From: Streptomyces violaceoruber
GTDB taxonomy: Bacteria > Actinomycetota > Actinomycetes > Streptomycetales > Streptomycetaceae
DNA: 64,000 nt
NCBI RefSeq assembly: GCF_033406955.1
Contig: NZ_CP137734.1
Span: 8,556,001 to 8,620,000 of the forward strand
Direction of reading: 5' to 3'
Shown piece by piece: positions 1-8,861 of the stretch. A program made the translations under genes and the position numbers. How positions within the stretch are numbered: the first letter of the stretch is position 1; every line of letters starts with the position of its first letter. The notes beneath the pieces are model-generated. The model had not been told where the DNA came from and ran no database searches. It saw only the letters and a list, made by a program, of their open reading frames with translations.

Positions 1-1
1 G

Positions 2-499
2 TACGCCACCGCGGTCGCCGGGTTCGCCTGGACGCCGCGACAGCCCCTGCTGCTCACCGCAGCGCTGTTCGGCGCCGCCCTCACCTACGGCGCGCTCGGC
101 GTGGTCTTCGGCTCGGTACTCCGGCGCGAGGTCGAAGGGATGTTCGCCATCCTGATGATCAGCGTCCTCGACGTCGCCCTGCAGAATCCCCTCTCCAGCT
201 CCGGGTCCGACAGTGCCGTCGTGCGCTTCCTCCCGACGTACGGAGCGGTACAGGCCAGCATGTCCGCCGCCTTCTCCGACGCGTCGGGCGGCCGGGCGCT
301 CCTGACCCAGTGCCTCTGGCTCACCGGCGCGTCGGCGGCGGCATTCCTGGTCTTCCGCCGACGTACCCGGAACGCGCTCGTGCGGCACAGGAAGCCGCCG
401 TTTCCGGCGCCCCGCGGCGCTGGAGGAACCGAGGGCCCAGGCGTTCACCGGCCCCCGGCGGAGTCCGGCCCGGCGCCGGAAAGGGTGGGACCCGCCTGA
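2..499 (+). CDS. ABC-2 type transporter permease, C-terminal part (cut by window edge)
   Basis: The frame is open from the first base, so the gene starts outside the window. The visible 165 residues hold hydrophobic stretches (about 14-34, 44-63 and 105-120) separated by a short charged loop, ending in an Arg-rich and then Pro/Gly/Ala-rich cytoplasmic tail. This is the pattern of the last helices of an ABC-2 family permease, an integral membrane subunit that works with a separate ATPase to export drugs, lipids or polymers. The ATPase partner is not visible and would lie to the left. Family call is from general sequence character only; substrate unknown. Confidence 0.5.
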   Translation, partial: YATAVAGFAWTPRQPLLLTAALFGAALTYGALGVVFGSVLRREVEGMFAILMISVLDVALQNPLSSSGSDSAVVRFLPTYGAVQASMSAAFSDASGGRALLTQCLWLTGASAAAFLVFRRRTRNALVRHRKPPFPAPRGAGGTEGPGVHRPPAESGPAPERVGPA

Positions 500-680
500 C
501 CGCCCGGCTGCCCCGGGGCCGCTCGGGGGCTCCGCCCATCGCACGGACGGCCATCGACCCCGTGTGCGCCCCCTGTCCCGCCGATACGCCCGTGACCTGG
601 GCAGGCGGTGATCGTTCAGCTGTCGGGCGCTGGATCGGTGCCCGGAACGACCCGTTCACCACTGCAAGGAGCACCGCCCC

Positions 681-1202
681 ATGTCTGTCTCGCGTACCGC
701 CCGGCGCGCCGTCCTCACCGCGGCCGTGGTCTGCGTCTCCACGCTGGCCGTCCCCTCCACCGCACAGGCCGCTCCGCTGCCGCCCGCATGTCAGGAAGCG
801 CTGCTCGAAACACTCGACAAGTTCCCCGTCGTGGACTTCACGGTCCCGGACAAGGTCAAGAACACCATGACGGCCCAGGTGTTGGGGATGAGCGAGGCCG
901 ACCAGGCAGTGTTCACCGAGGTGGCGTGCGCGGCCTGGAACACCTGGGCGACCCAGAACGGCCAGGCGGTCGCGACCGACCTGGACAGCCGCTACCGGAA
1001 CGCCGCCGGACCCGTGTGCAACAAGTTCGCCAGGTCCGCACTGGCGACGATCAAGAAGCACGCCCCCAATGTCCCGGCCGAGACCCGGGACATGGAAAGG
1101 GTGGCCAAGACGGTCTGGCGCGACTCCATGGAGAAGCTGGCCGCGGACGCCACCAACGCCGACTGTCGTACGGCCTACAACGCGGTGAAGGCCGGCTGGT
1201 AG
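681..1202 (+). CDS. small secreted protein of unknown function
   Basis: 173 residues with a clear Sec signal peptide: Arg-rich n-region (SRTARR), hydrophobic core and AQA cleavage site near residue 31. The mature part is about 142 residues with four Cys (near residues 39, 78, 115 and 166) that could form two disulfides in the oxidising exterior. A good ribosome site AAGGAG (666-671) lies 9 bases before the ATG and decides the start. It stands alone, with a hairpin 40 bases downstream, so it is probably monocistronic. No recognised domain; I cannot assign a function. Confidence 0.8.
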   Translation: MSVSRTARRAVLTAAVVCVSTLAVPSTAQAAPLPPACQEALLETLDKFPVVDFTVPDKVKNTMTAQVLGMSEADQAVFTEVACAAWNTWATQNGQAVATDLDSRYRNAAGPVCNKFARSALATIKKHAPNVPAETRDMERVAKTVWRDSMEKLAADATNADCRTAYNAVKAGW

Positions 1203-1241
1203 CCGGGCGGCGCCTCTCATTCGGGTCTGTGCAGGCCCCAA

Positions 1242-1278
1242 GCCCGCGGTAGCGGCACTCGGTGCTGGAACCGCGGGC
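1242..1278. terminator. hairpin after the secreted-protein gene
   Basis: GCCCGCGGT (1242-1250) pairs perfectly with ACCGCGGGC (1270-1278); the 19-base loop contains a further short AGC/GCT pairing. It lies 40 bases after the stop of the secreted-protein gene and before the end of the convergent GH43 gene, so it could terminate either transcript. Confidence 0.45.
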
Positions 1279-1443
1279 CTTGTGCGCAAGGGATCCCTTC
1301 GGCTGCCGCCTGGACTGCCTTGACGGCGAGACCGTCTGCGCACAGGTACTGACCGGCCCCGACACCGACTCACTCGAAGCGGCGAGCGAGTACCTCGCCG
1401 CCCGGCTCCGATGTAGGAACAGGCGGACGGCCGTTCATGGGCC

Positions 1444-2973
1444 TCACACAGACGGCGTCGGGACGTACTCGAACCAGTCGAAGGCGACCGTGCCCTCGGT
1501 GGCGTACATGCCGATCACACGGCCGGTGAAGCCGCAGGCGACCTCGGTGGACAGGTAGCGTCCGTCCAGTTCGGCGAGGGGTCGGGCGTCCGGGGTGTCG
1601 GGGTCGCCGAGCCCGAAGGCGATGGTGTCGGGCCCGGTGGTCCCGCCGTCGGTGAGTTCGGGTGACGCGCGAACGAGGTCCGACGTGCGGATCGTCACGG
1701 TGAGGTGCTGTGGCCCGGCCGGGACCGGTCGACGGGCCACGGTCTGGCGCAGCGGCCCGATCCGGGCGACGACACGGACTTCCCCGTCCCCTGCCTCCAC
1801 CTCGTAGTGGTGGGCCTCGTCCAGGCGCACGCAGAGACCACCGCGTCCTGTGCCCGGGTCGATCAGCGCGGTGACGCGGCAGTCGTGGTGCTGCTGGCGC
1901 CGTCCGACGAAGGTGTAGCCGGGGCGGTCGAGGGTTGGGCCGGTGGCGCCGAGGAGCAGCCAGCCGGGCCGCTCGGTGAGCGACCAGGAGCCCTCGTGGC
2001 GGGTGAACGGTGAGATCCAGTGCGGTGCGAGGGAGTGCTTGTCGAAGTCGTCGCGGGTGGGCGGGGCCGGGACGGGGTGCCAGGCGCCGCCCGGGGCGGC
2101 ATGGCTCACGGGAACGGGCGCGAGGAGGGGCCATCCGTCCGCGTCCCACTCCACCGGGGTCAGGAACGTCTCGCGGCCGAGCACGTGCACGTCGGGCGTG
2201 AAGCCGCGGGGGCGGACACCGAGCAGTACCATCCACCAGCTGCCGTCGGGAGCCTCCACCAGGTCCGCGTGGCCCGTGTTCTGGATGGGGCGGGGGGTGC
2301 CGCTGTGGGACAGCAGGGGGTTGGAGGGTGCGCCTTGCCAGGGGCCGCGCGGCGAGCGGCTGCGGGCCACGGACACGCTGTGACCGCGTTCCGTGCCGCC
2401 TTCCGCGATCAGCAGGTACCACCAGTCGCCGATGCGGTAGAGGTGCGGCGCCTCGGGGTACTTGAGGCCGCTGCCCGACCAGGTGACGAAGGGCTGCTCC
2501 AGCACTGTGCCCTCGACCGGGTCGATCCTGGCCATGTTGATGCCCCCCTCGGGGCCGGAGAAGGCACACCAGCAGGTGCCGTCCTCCTCCCACGCCAGGT
2601 CGGGATCGATGCCGGGCAGGTCGATCCACACGGGATCGCTCCAGGGGCCTTCGGGGCGCCGGGCCGAGACGACGAAGTTGCCGCCACCGTCGATGTTGGT
2701 GTTGATGACCCAGTAGCGGCCGTCGTGGTGCCGGATGGTCGGGGCGTAGAGGCCGCCGGACGCCTTGGCGCCGGGGACGGGCAGCGGCAGTTGCCCGGGC
2801 CGGTCGAGCACGTTGCCGATCTGCTCCCAGTGCACGAGGTCCTTGCTGTGGAAGAGCGGAAGCCCGGGAAAGTACTCGAAGCTGGAGCAGACCAGGTAGT
2901 AGTCGTCACCGACCCGGCACACACTCGGATCGGGGTGGAACCCGCTGATCACCGGATTGTCGTACATGCGCAC
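1444..2973 (-). CDS. glycoside hydrolase family 43 (beta-xylosidase / alpha-L-arabinofuranosidase type)
   Basis: 509 residues. The N-terminal 300 residues are a five-bladed GH43 propeller: HPDPS near residue 13 supplies the catalytic base Asp15, a DPDLAWEEDG segment the middle Asp, and EAPHLYRIGDWWY the acid Glu. The C-terminal 200 residues resemble the beta-sandwich (DUF1349-like) domain of xylosidase-type GH43 enzymes. No signal peptide is visible, so it probably acts in the cytoplasm on imported xylo-oligosaccharides or arabinoxylo-oligosaccharides. It is monocistronic and lies 6 kb from a GH11 xylanase. Exact substrate among GH43 members cannot be read from sequence alone. Confidence 0.88.
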   Translation of the reverse strand: MRMYDNPVISGFHPDPSVCRVGDDYYLVCSSFEYFPGLPLFHSKDLVHWEQIGNVLDRPGQLPLPVPGAKASGGLYAPTIRHHDGRYWVINTNIDGGGNFVVSARRPEGPWSDPVWIDLPGIDPDLAWEEDGTCWCAFSGPEGGINMARIDPVEGTVLEQPFVTWSGSGLKYPEAPHLYRIGDWWYLLIAEGGTERGHSVSVARSRSPRGPWQGAPSNPLLSHSGTPRPIQNTGHADLVEAPDGSWWMVLLGVRPRGFTPDVHVLGRETFLTPVEWDADGWPLLAPVPVSHAAPGGAWHPVPAPPTRDDFDKHSLAPHWISPFTRHEGSWSLTERPGWLLLGATGPTLDRPGYTFVGRRQQHHDCRVTALIDPGTGRGGLCVRLDEAHHYEVEAGDGEVRVVARIGPLRQTVARRPVPAGPQHLTVTIRTSDLVRASPELTDGGTTGPDTIAFGLGDPDTPDARPLAELDGRYLSTEVACGFTGRVIGMYATEGTVAFDWFEYVPTPSV

Positions 2974-3280
2974 GGAAGTGTCGTCCCTTCGAGCCGCCGG
3001 GTGCCGTGAGTCTAACGATCTCTTCCGACCCGCTCACAGCAGACGTCACACGCGACCCGCATCCGACAGGCACCGTTCAACTCGCCCTGTTCCACCAGTT
3101 GCTGCGTCCGTTTCAGTAGTGGCCCACGACACGGAACTGCTCGGGGCAGCGCTCGCGTCCGAGCACGCCGCACCCAGTACTGAACGAAGCGACCTCGGTC
3201 GTGGGGGAGGGCGGGTCGGGTGCCAGGTCCTCGGTCAGCTGGACGTCGGTGCCGGTCGCGCCGGGGTGAGGGGGCTGGCG
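2974..3280. other. intergenic region, no gene supported
   Basis: About 300 bases between the start of the GH43 gene and the stop of the SDR gene. It must contain the GH43 promoter. I see no convincing coding frame or strong palindrome. Confidence 0.4.
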
Positions 3281-3973
3281 TCAGTCGGCGTTCGGTTGGG
3301 GTGCCGCGGCCAGACTCTGCTTGACGTGCCGGCTGGTCTCGTCGGCGAGGACCTCGGGCAGGCCGGTCTCGATGCCGTACAGGGCCTGGGCTGCGACTTC
3401 GCCGGCGTCGACCTTTTGGCCGGCGGGCACATCGGCAGCCATGTCGGTGTCCATGTAGCCGACGTGCAGCGCCGAGACGGCGATTCCGCGGGGAGCCAGC
3501 TCGTCGCGCGTCGCACCGGTCAGAGCCCAGGCGGCGGCCTTGGACGCGGCGTAGGAACCGAGCCCTGCCGGGTGGAACCAGGACAGGGCGGAAAGGACGT
3601 TGAGTACCGCTCCGCCGCCGTTGGCCTCGATGACGGGGGCGAAGGACCGGGTCGTGGCGAGCGGGCCGAAGTAGTTGGTCTCCATGTCCCGGCGTACCTC
3701 GGTCATGTCGCCTCCGAGCAGTGTCGCGCCGGTGGAGATGCCCGCGTTGTTGATCAGAAGTGTCGTGTCGGACGCCACGCGCGTGGCCTCTCGTATAGAC
3801 GCCTCGTCCGTGACGTCCAGCAGTAGCGGGATGACGCCAGGTACGTCCACCGTCTCGGGGCGCCGGGCCGCGCCGTACACCTTGGCGCCGCGCTCGACGA
3901 GCTGGGCGGCCAGATGTCGACCGAAGCCCCGGTTGGCGCCGGTGACGACCGCGACCGCGTTCTTCAGTTCCAT
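3281..3973 (-). CDS. short-chain dehydrogenase/reductase (classical SDR)
   Basis: 230 residues with the full classical SDR set: cofactor motif TGANRGFG near residue 12, NNAG near 76, an Asn in the helix-4 region, catalytic Ser in the LSALSW segment, and YAASK as the Tyr/Lys pair. An Arg after the second beta strand (AARRPE) favours NADPH. It is an oxidoreductase of unknown small-molecule substrate in the cytoplasm. It is divergent from a TetR gene across 116 bases holding two matching palindromes, so it is probably repressed by that TetR and induced by its ligand, perhaps its own substrate. Confidence 0.88.
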   Translation of the reverse strand: MELKNAVAVVTGANRGFGRHLAAQLVERGAKVYGAARRPETVDVPGVIPLLLDVTDEASIREATRVASDTTLLINNAGISTGATLLGGDMTEVRRDMETNYFGPLATTRSFAPVIEANGGGAVLNVLSALSWFHPAGLGSYAASKAAAWALTGATRDELAPRGIAVSALHVGYMDTDMAADVPAGQKVDAGEVAAQALYGIETGLPEVLADETSRHVKQSLAAAPQPNAD

Positions 3974-4019
3974 GTCTGCTCCTACGTTCTGGCAGGGGCC
4001 ATTGGGCCACCCGCCTGTA

Positions 4020-4075
4020 TTAGATTATGACTCCAATCTAAACGACGGGCTACGATAGATGCCAGTCGACATCTA
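4020..4075. promoter_or_regulatory. two matched palindromic operators between SDR and tetR
   Basis: TTAGATT-N8-AATCTAA (4020-4041) and TAGATG-N8-CATCTA (4056-4075) share the consensus TAGAT-K-N8-M-ATCTA and are spaced about three and a half helical turns centre to centre. They lie in the divergent promoter region of the SDR and TetR genes, with the second box ending 14 bases before the TetR start. Two equal half-site arrangements like this are typical of TetR dimers controlling both directions. Confidence 0.75.
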
Positions 4076-4089
4076 AACGGGAGCTGGTC

Positions 4090-4656
4090 ATGGGCCGCGT
4101 ATCGCAGGCGCAGGCGGAGGAAAACCGCAGGCGGGTGGTGGACACCGCATCCCGGCTGTTCCGAGAGCATGGCACCCACGTGAGCGTCACCGACCTGATG
4201 AAGGCCGCCGGTCTGACCCACGGCGCCTTCTACAAGCAGTTCGCCTCCAAGGAGGCGCTCGTCGACGAGGCCACCGCGCACGCCTTCGCCGAGCTCGCCC
4301 AGGGGTACAGCACCGGGCTCGAGCGGCACGACGGGCAGCGCGTCGCCGCCCAGCGAGCGCTGATCGACGCCTACCTCTCCGTGGAGCACCGCGACGCCCC
4401 GGCGGACGGCTGCCCGGTCGCCGCGCTCGCCACCGACATCGCGCGGGAGGGCGGGGGCGAGGGACGTGAGGCCCGTCGCGTCTACGCCGAGGGGGTGGCC
4501 GACTTCGCCCAGTTCCTGGCCCGTGACGACCATGACGGCCTCGTTCGTCTCTGTACGCTGTTCGGTGCGCTGGTCCTGTCCCGGGCCACCAAGGGGCTCC
4601 CGATCTCCGGCGAGATCCTCGCTGCCGCGCACACGGCCGTGACCGAAGAAGGCTGA
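4090..4656 (+). CDS. TetR/AcrR family transcriptional regulator
   Basis: 188 residues. Residues 8-55 form the TetR DNA-binding domain with recognition helix around LTHGAFYKQFASKEAL. The C-terminal 120 residues form a helical ligand-binding and dimerisation domain, with Cys and Pro in a DGCPVAAL segment as in the TetR group that often controls adjacent SDR genes. The start ATG follows the AGCTGG region and is set by the domain boundary. The two palindromes just upstream make it a likely repressor of itself and the divergent dehydrogenase. Ligand unknown. Confidence 0.88.
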   Translation: MGRVSQAQAEENRRRVVDTASRLFREHGTHVSVTDLMKAAGLTHGAFYKQFASKEALVDEATAHAFAELAQGYSTGLERHDGQRVAAQRALIDAYLSVEHRDAPADGCPVAALATDIAREGGGEGREARRVYAEGVADFAQFLARDDHDGLVRLCTLFGALVLSRATKGLPISGEILAAAHTAVTEEG

Positions 4657-4785
4657 TCGACCCGATTCCGGGCGCCCCGGACGGCCTCACTGCCGAAAGT
4701 CCCGCGCCGAACGTGACGGGCCCACGCTGCACGGGAAGGCGTCGGCGCTGCTGTGCTCCTTGCCCTCTGATCGCCGGCACTAACT

Positions 4786-5671
4786 GGCTCTGACAAAGGC
4801 TGCTGATCATGAGAATCTCGGCCTGCTGTCCCGTGAGTCTGGTTATGGGAAACCGTCAGTCGCGGCCGAGGGTCGTGTCGGATGAACTGTGGTCGCTGGT
4901 CGAGCCGTTGCTGCCGAAGCCGGGTCCGAAGAAGGCCGAGGGCAGACCGCGGGTGCCGGACCGGCAGGCCCTGTCCGGGATTCTCTTCGTCCTGCACACC
5001 GGCATCCAGTGGGAGTGCTTGCCCCAGGAGCTCGGCTTCGGCTCGGGCACGACCTGCTGGGGACGCCTTGCGGCGGCCTGGAACGAGGCCGGTGTCTGGG
5101 ACCAGTTGCACGTGTTGCTGCCGGAGAAGCTGCGGTCGAAGAACTGGCTGGACTGGGAGCGGGCGGTGATCGACTCCTCGCACGTGCGGGCCGCCCGGCG
5201 GGGCCCAAAAGCGGTCCCAGCCCGGTCGACCGCGCACGGCCGGGCAGCAAGCACCGTCTCATCGTCGACGGACAGGGCGTCCCGCTCGCGGTGTCGCCGA
5301 CCGGCGGCAACCGCGGGCGACGTCACCCAGCTCCAGCCGCTGGTCGACAAGATCCCTGCCGTCGCCGGATAGGTCGGCAGACCCCGCCGGCGCCCCGACG
5401 CTCTGCTGGCCGACCGTGGCTACGACCCCCGACAAGTACCGCCGCCTGCTCTGGCAACGAGGCATCCGCCCCGTGATCGCGAAGCGGGGCGAGCCGCACG
5501 GCACCGGCCTGGGCACCTTCCGCTACGTCGTCGAGCGAACGATCGCCTGGCTCCGCGGCTTCCGCCGCCTGCGCATCCGCTGGGAACGACGCGACGACAT
5601 CCACGAAGCATTCCTTGGCCTCGCCGTCTGCCTGATCACCCACCGCCACGTCCGACGCCTTCGTCAGGACC
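4786..5671 (+). mobile_element. IS5-family element (IS427-like), decayed
   Basis: Terminal inverted repeats of 15 bases match at 12 positions: GGCTCTGACAAAGGC at 4786-4800 and its complement-partner at 5657-5671. They enclose one transposase frame that is broken several times. Unlike the other IS5-type elements in this window, there is no extra gene between the transposase and either end. Flanks read TAACT on the left and CTTAG on the right, so a target duplication cannot be stated with confidence. Confidence 0.65.
4845..5664 (+). pseudogene. IS5-family transposase, multiply frameshifted
   Basis: The N-terminal helix region (SDELWSLVEPLLP) and first DDE strand (VIDSSHVRA) read in one frame. 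After the CCCAAAAG run near 5205 homology moves back one frame (GPSPVDRARPGSKHRLIVDG). It then returns to the first frame with a TAG at 5370-5372, and finishes in the third frame (DKYRRLLWQRGIRP to CLITHRHVRRL). At least three frame changes plus a stop make it non-functional. The break after AARRGPK falls where IS427-type elements have a programmed frameshift signal, but here the A/G slippery run has been eroded. Confidence 0.8.
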
Positions 5672-5706
5672 TCTTAGCCCTCTCTACTCGTTGTCCCCTC
5701 GCCGTC

Positions 5707-6222
5707 CTAGGGGCGTTTGCCCGGTGCCGGGGTCGCGGCAATGAAGTCGGCGCTCAGTACGTCCGCGTAGGGGGCCAACCCCTCGTGGGAGGCGACCACG
5801 GCGCGCACGTACCGGTTGATCGTGTCGGAGCGGGCCAGGCGAGCGCCCCGGGCCCGGTTGGAAGACCCGGTCAGCAGCGCGCCCCGAGAGAGGTGGGTGT
5901 CGTGAGCGGGGCTGATGACACGGCCGGTGAGCGGGTCGGGCTCGAACGTCCCGGCGACGGTGCACCCGACGTAGACGTCCAGGGTGCGAGTTCGGTGTCG
6001 ACCCCGGCGGCGACGCCAGAGCGAGCAGAAGCTCAGACGGCGGAGACCATCACGGCCCGGGTGGCTCGGGCTGCGTTCTCGTGCTCGTCAAAGATCCACG
6101 CCCCGATGTTGGCCCGTGCGCAGGTGTGAGGATCGAGTCCGTCGCCGGGGTCGCACCAGTTGAGCCAGGAGGTGGTCCCGGCGCGGTAGGGGCGGCGGGC
6201 CTCGGCGGAGAAACGACGGCCC
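5707..6222 (-). pseudogene. remnant, possibly a tyrosine recombinase/integrase
   Basis: Two minus-strand pieces with natural codon use. The first (from about 6219 to the TGA at 6033-6035) reads YRAGTTSWLNWC and ANIGAWIFDEHENAARATRA, like the SAM-like core-binding domain of phage-type integrases. The second (from about 5960 to the TAG at 5707-5709) includes INRYVRAVVASHEGLAPYA and could be the C-terminal segment around the active Tyr. The middle of the protein, including the Arg-His box, is missing. It sits between an IS and the SDR gene. The assignment is tentative; an unrelated family is possible. Confidence 0.35.
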
Positions 6223-6227
6223 TGAGA

Positions 6228-6261
6228 GGTGTCAGACCTGGCCCGGTGTCAGACCTGGCCG
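6228..6261. repeat. 17-bp perfect tandem duplication at the end of the SDR gene
   Basis: GGTGTCAGACCTGGCC-C (6228-6244) is directly followed by the same 16 bases plus G (6245-6261). The second copy encodes the C-terminus of the SDR gene (stop at 6249-6251), so the repeat duplicates its last codons and stop immediately downstream. This looks like a slippage or a small insertion-repair scar. Confidence 0.8.
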
Positions 6262-7001
6262 TAACCACCGTCGACCTGGTAATCGGCGCCGTTGACATGG
6301 GAGGCCGCGTCCGAGGCGACAAAGGAGATCACGGCGGCGACCTCTTCCGCGGTACCGGCCCGGGTCATCGGGGTCCCGGTGCCCATCGTGGCGATGAGCG
6401 CCTCGCGTTCCTCGGCGGTGGCGGCCAGCTGCGCGATACGGGGCGTATCTGTCGGGCCTGGGCTCACCACGTTCACCCGGATCCCGCGTGGGGTCAGCTC
6501 AAGGGCCCAGGTACGGGCGAGAGCGCGGACCCCGGCCTTGGAAGCCGCGTAGAGACTCCGCCCGCGCGACGCCTTGTGAGCGGCCATCGAGCCGGTGAGG
6601 ACGATGACACCACCGTCCGCCAGTAGCGGCAACGCCTTCTGGACGGCCATGATCGTGCCGGTGATGTTGACGTCGAAGACCGTCCTGATGACGTCCTCGG
6701 TGATGGTTCCCAGCGGTGCGGTCGCGATGGCCGCCGCGTTGACGACCAGCACGTCCAGCCGGCCGCTGCGCCGCTTCACCTGCGCGAAGAGTCGGCCGAG
6801 GTCGTCGGTCGAGCGCGAGTCGGCCCGCACCCCGATGACATCACCCGGTATGTCCGCGGCCGCCGCCGTCGCGGCGTCCTGGTCCCGTCCCGTGATGTAG
6901 ACGGTGCCGCCCCCTTCGGCGATCTTCCGCGCGGTGGCATGCCCGATGCCGGCACTTCCACCCGTCACGACCGCGACCTTGTTGTGAAATGCGTTGCTCA
7001 T
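6249..7001 (-). CDS. short-chain dehydrogenase/reductase
   Basis: 250 residues, start chosen at ATG 6999-7001 because the SDR fold begins within ten residues. Motifs in order: TGGSAGIGHAT (cofactor), TGRDQ after strand two (NADPH preference), VNAAAI in place of NNAG, catalytic Ser in LTGSMA, YAASK, and SPGPTDTP followed by a NGADYQVDGGYGQV tail typical of FabG-like SDRs. It is divergent from an MmyB-type regulator across 186 bases, a common Streptomyces arrangement in which the regulator controls the reductase. Substrate unknown; cytoplasmic. Confidence 0.88.
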   Translation of the reverse strand: MSNAFHNKVAVVTGGSAGIGHATARKIAEGGGTVYITGRDQDAATAAAADIPGDVIGVRADSRSTDDLGRLFAQVKRRSGRLDVLVVNAAAIATAPLGTITEDVIRTVFDVNITGTIMAVQKALPLLADGGVIVLTGSMAAHKASRGRSLYAASKAGVRALARTWALELTPRGIRVNVVSPGPTDTPRIAQLAATAEEREALIATMGTGTPMTRAGTAEEVAAVISFVASDAASHVNGADYQVDGGYGQV

Positions 7002-7124
7002 GGAACTCGTCGTCCGTTCATCTGGGTAGCCGTCCTTGGGGAACGTCGTGCAAGACGTCCCGAAAGAGTCCTGAGGAACACAGGCGATACGAGCCTGCGC
7101 CTGGTGCTGACACCGGTGCCAGAA

Positions 7125-7156
7125 GCCTGGTGATACTGGTACTGGCAGCACCAGGC
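7125..7156. promoter_or_regulatory. inverted repeat in the SDR/MmyB-type divergent promoter
   Basis: GCCTGGTG (7125-7132) and CACCAGGC (7149-7156) are perfect 8-base arms separated by 16 bases, 31 bases before the regulator start. The spacing of two turns between arm centres suits a dimeric HTH regulator and overlaps where the regulator promoter should lie. It is a candidate autoregulatory operator. Confidence 0.5.
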
Positions 7157-7187
7157 CGACGCCTCCAGGCTCTGGCACAGTGGACCT

Positions 7188-8027
7188 GTGCCGACAAACA
7201 CGAACCGGGCCGAACTACGGGATTTCCTGCGCTCACGACGCGCACGGGTCTCACCCGAGGACGTCGGCATACCCGCGACAGTCCGTCGACGCACCCCCGG
7301 ACTGCGCCGCGAGGAGGTCGCCCAGCTGGCCGGTGTCGGCATCACCTGGTACACGTGGCTGGAGCAGTGGCGGCCGATCAACGTCAGCTCCCAGGTGCTC
7401 GACGCGGTGGCCCGCACGCTGATTCTGGATGCCGCCGAGCGCGACCACCTCTACCGTCTGGCCGAGGTCCCCCAGCCCCCGGTCATCAGCGATCCGCCGA
7501 CCGAGCTCCCCGGCCACCTCGACACCGTCCTGGAAGCCCTGGACCCGTTGCCCGCCATGCTGGTCGACGCCCGCACCGACGTGCTGCGCTGGAACCGCGC
7601 ATACGCGGCCCTGCACCCCGCTCTGGTCAGTGCTCCGCCCGGCAAGCGCAACACCCTCTGGCAGCTCTTCGCGGCACCGGAGGGGCAGCCCCGCATCGTC
7701 AACCGCGACGAGCAGGCGCCCGAGGCCGTGGCAGGGTTCCGCTATCGCTACAGCCAGAACGCGGGTGACCCGCGGTGGCAGGACTTCGTCACCCGTCTGC
7801 GCACCGCCAGCCCGCTGTTCTCTCGGCTCTGGGCCACGCACGACGTTGCTCCACCGCACCTGTGCGACAAGCACTACGACATCACGGGGATCGGCGAAGT
7901 GATCCTGCGTGCCACCAGCATGGAACTGACCGACCACCCCGGCGTCCGCCTCGTCGTCCAGACCCCCGCCGACAGACGCAGCCGCGAGAACATCGACCGT
8001 CTGCTACGCCGGGCGACGCACCTGTGA
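7188..8027 (+). CDS. MmyB-type XRE helix-turn-helix transcriptional regulator
   Basis: 279 residues. Residues 9-75 contain the XRE domain with the family hallmark RRRTPGLRREEVAQLAGVG followed by WYTWLEQ. Residues about 100-275 form the MmyB-like ligand-binding PAS-type domain (LPAMLVDARTDVLRWNRAYAAL at its start, ADRRSRENIDRLL at its end). Such proteins often bind fatty-acid-like ligands. The GTG at 7188 is used because the HTH begins just after it. Divergent from the SDR gene, which is its likely target. Complete and apparently functional. Confidence 0.88.
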   Translation: MPTNTNRAELRDFLRSRRARVSPEDVGIPATVRRRTPGLRREEVAQLAGVGITWYTWLEQWRPINVSSQVLDAVARTLILDAAERDHLYRLAEVPQPPVISDPPTELPGHLDTVLEALDPLPAMLVDARTDVLRWNRAYAALHPALVSAPPGKRNTLWQLFAAPEGQPRIVNRDEQAPEAVAGFRYRYSQNAGDPRWQDFVTRLRTASPLFSRLWATHDVAPPHLCDKHYDITGIGEVILRATSMELTDHPGVRLVVQTPADRRSRENIDRLLRRATHL

Positions 8028-8035
8028 CGAATGGA

Positions 8036-8161
8036 CCGAGGCCCGGGTATGGGCCAAGCTCCACCGCCTTGGTCCTGGACGAACTCGGCGCACGCAGCAG
8101 ACCGGACCGGTCGTGGTGCGCGATCGACTTCGTCAGCGTCCGGACCCTCAAAGGGAGGTGA
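8036..8161 (+). pseudogene. IS5 transposase fragment
   Basis: The plus strand reads VWAKLHRLVLDELGARS, then SWCAIDFVSVRTLKG and a stop at the A/G run. This corresponds to the end of the first reading frame of the IS5 transposases found intact at 14.8 and 25.6 kb (LHRVVLDELGARG, CAIDSVSVRAAKGG). Only about 40 residues survive, with an internal indel. It is a scar immediately downstream of the MmyB-type regulator. Confidence 0.6.
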
Positions 8162-8861
8162 ACGCCGGCGTCTCGGCAGCGGATCACCACACTCCCTGGC
8201 AGTACTGCCGAGCCGTACCGTCACCACCCGCACGCCAGACCTTCCAGCCAGGCACACCGCACCGCCAGGTGAGCAGGCCGGGATCGACCACGGCGGCACC
8301 GTGCGACGCGGCCAGGGTTACAGCCTGCGCGTCAGCACCATCCAGGCGATCCACCGCCAGATGCTCGCCCGCTGCCAGCCCCTCGACGGCGGCCACGGCA
8401 CCCCGACTGTCCCGGCACAGCGCAAGGCCCGCCGCGAGTACGAGAACGCGTCAGCGCGCTCTAAACGCACCGCCTGTCTCGCCGTGCCTGTCTCCCGGCT
8501 GCCGACTCGACTCCTAAGGTCGTCGAAAGTTTCGAACATTGTGCGTGTGATTGCGTATTTCCCTTCCTGTTCCTCTTCTCGTTGCTCACGATGCTTCGGG
8601 CGCGAGGTGCTGTGACCATGTAGTTCGTGTTAGCTAAGGCCTCCGCCCGCGAAGGGAAGGTTTCCGAAAGGCTGTCGAAACTGTTGACAGGGTCATGGCG
8701 TCCTACGAAAACTGTGGCCACCGAACGACAGGAAGGCCGTCGGTCCGCTCGCGACATGTGACCGGTCGCGGCGTGACGACCGGGCGGCCCGGCCATGGTT
8801 CGGGCAAGGCCGCGGGCGGCAGAAGCCGCCCGCCCCCCACCAGCCTTCATCAGGAGAACGC
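8162..8861. other. non-coding stretch leading to the xylanase promoter
   Basis: I see no supportable gene in 8162-8520. From 8520 onward the base composition is more AT-rich (AACATTGTGCGTGTGATTGCG), as expected for a promoter region, and it carries CGAAA-type inverted repeats listed separately. Confidence 0.4.
8523..8685. promoter_or_regulatory. CGAAA/TTTCG inverted repeats upstream of the GH11 gene
   Basis: TCGAAAGTTTCGA at 8523-8535 is a perfect 13-base palindrome. A second cluster at 8661-8685 reads TTTCCGAAA followed by GTCGAAACTGTTGAC. From memory, streptomycete xylanase and xylosidase genes are controlled by repressors binding CGAA-N-TTCG type palindromes, which this matches in form. 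The sites lie 330 and 180 bases before the xylanase start, with TTGACA-like sequence at 8684-8689. Confidence 0.55.

Noticed and set aside
8166..8520. Open frames before the xylanase as a gene
   Set aside because: None has a ribosome site, natural composition and a recognisable motif together.
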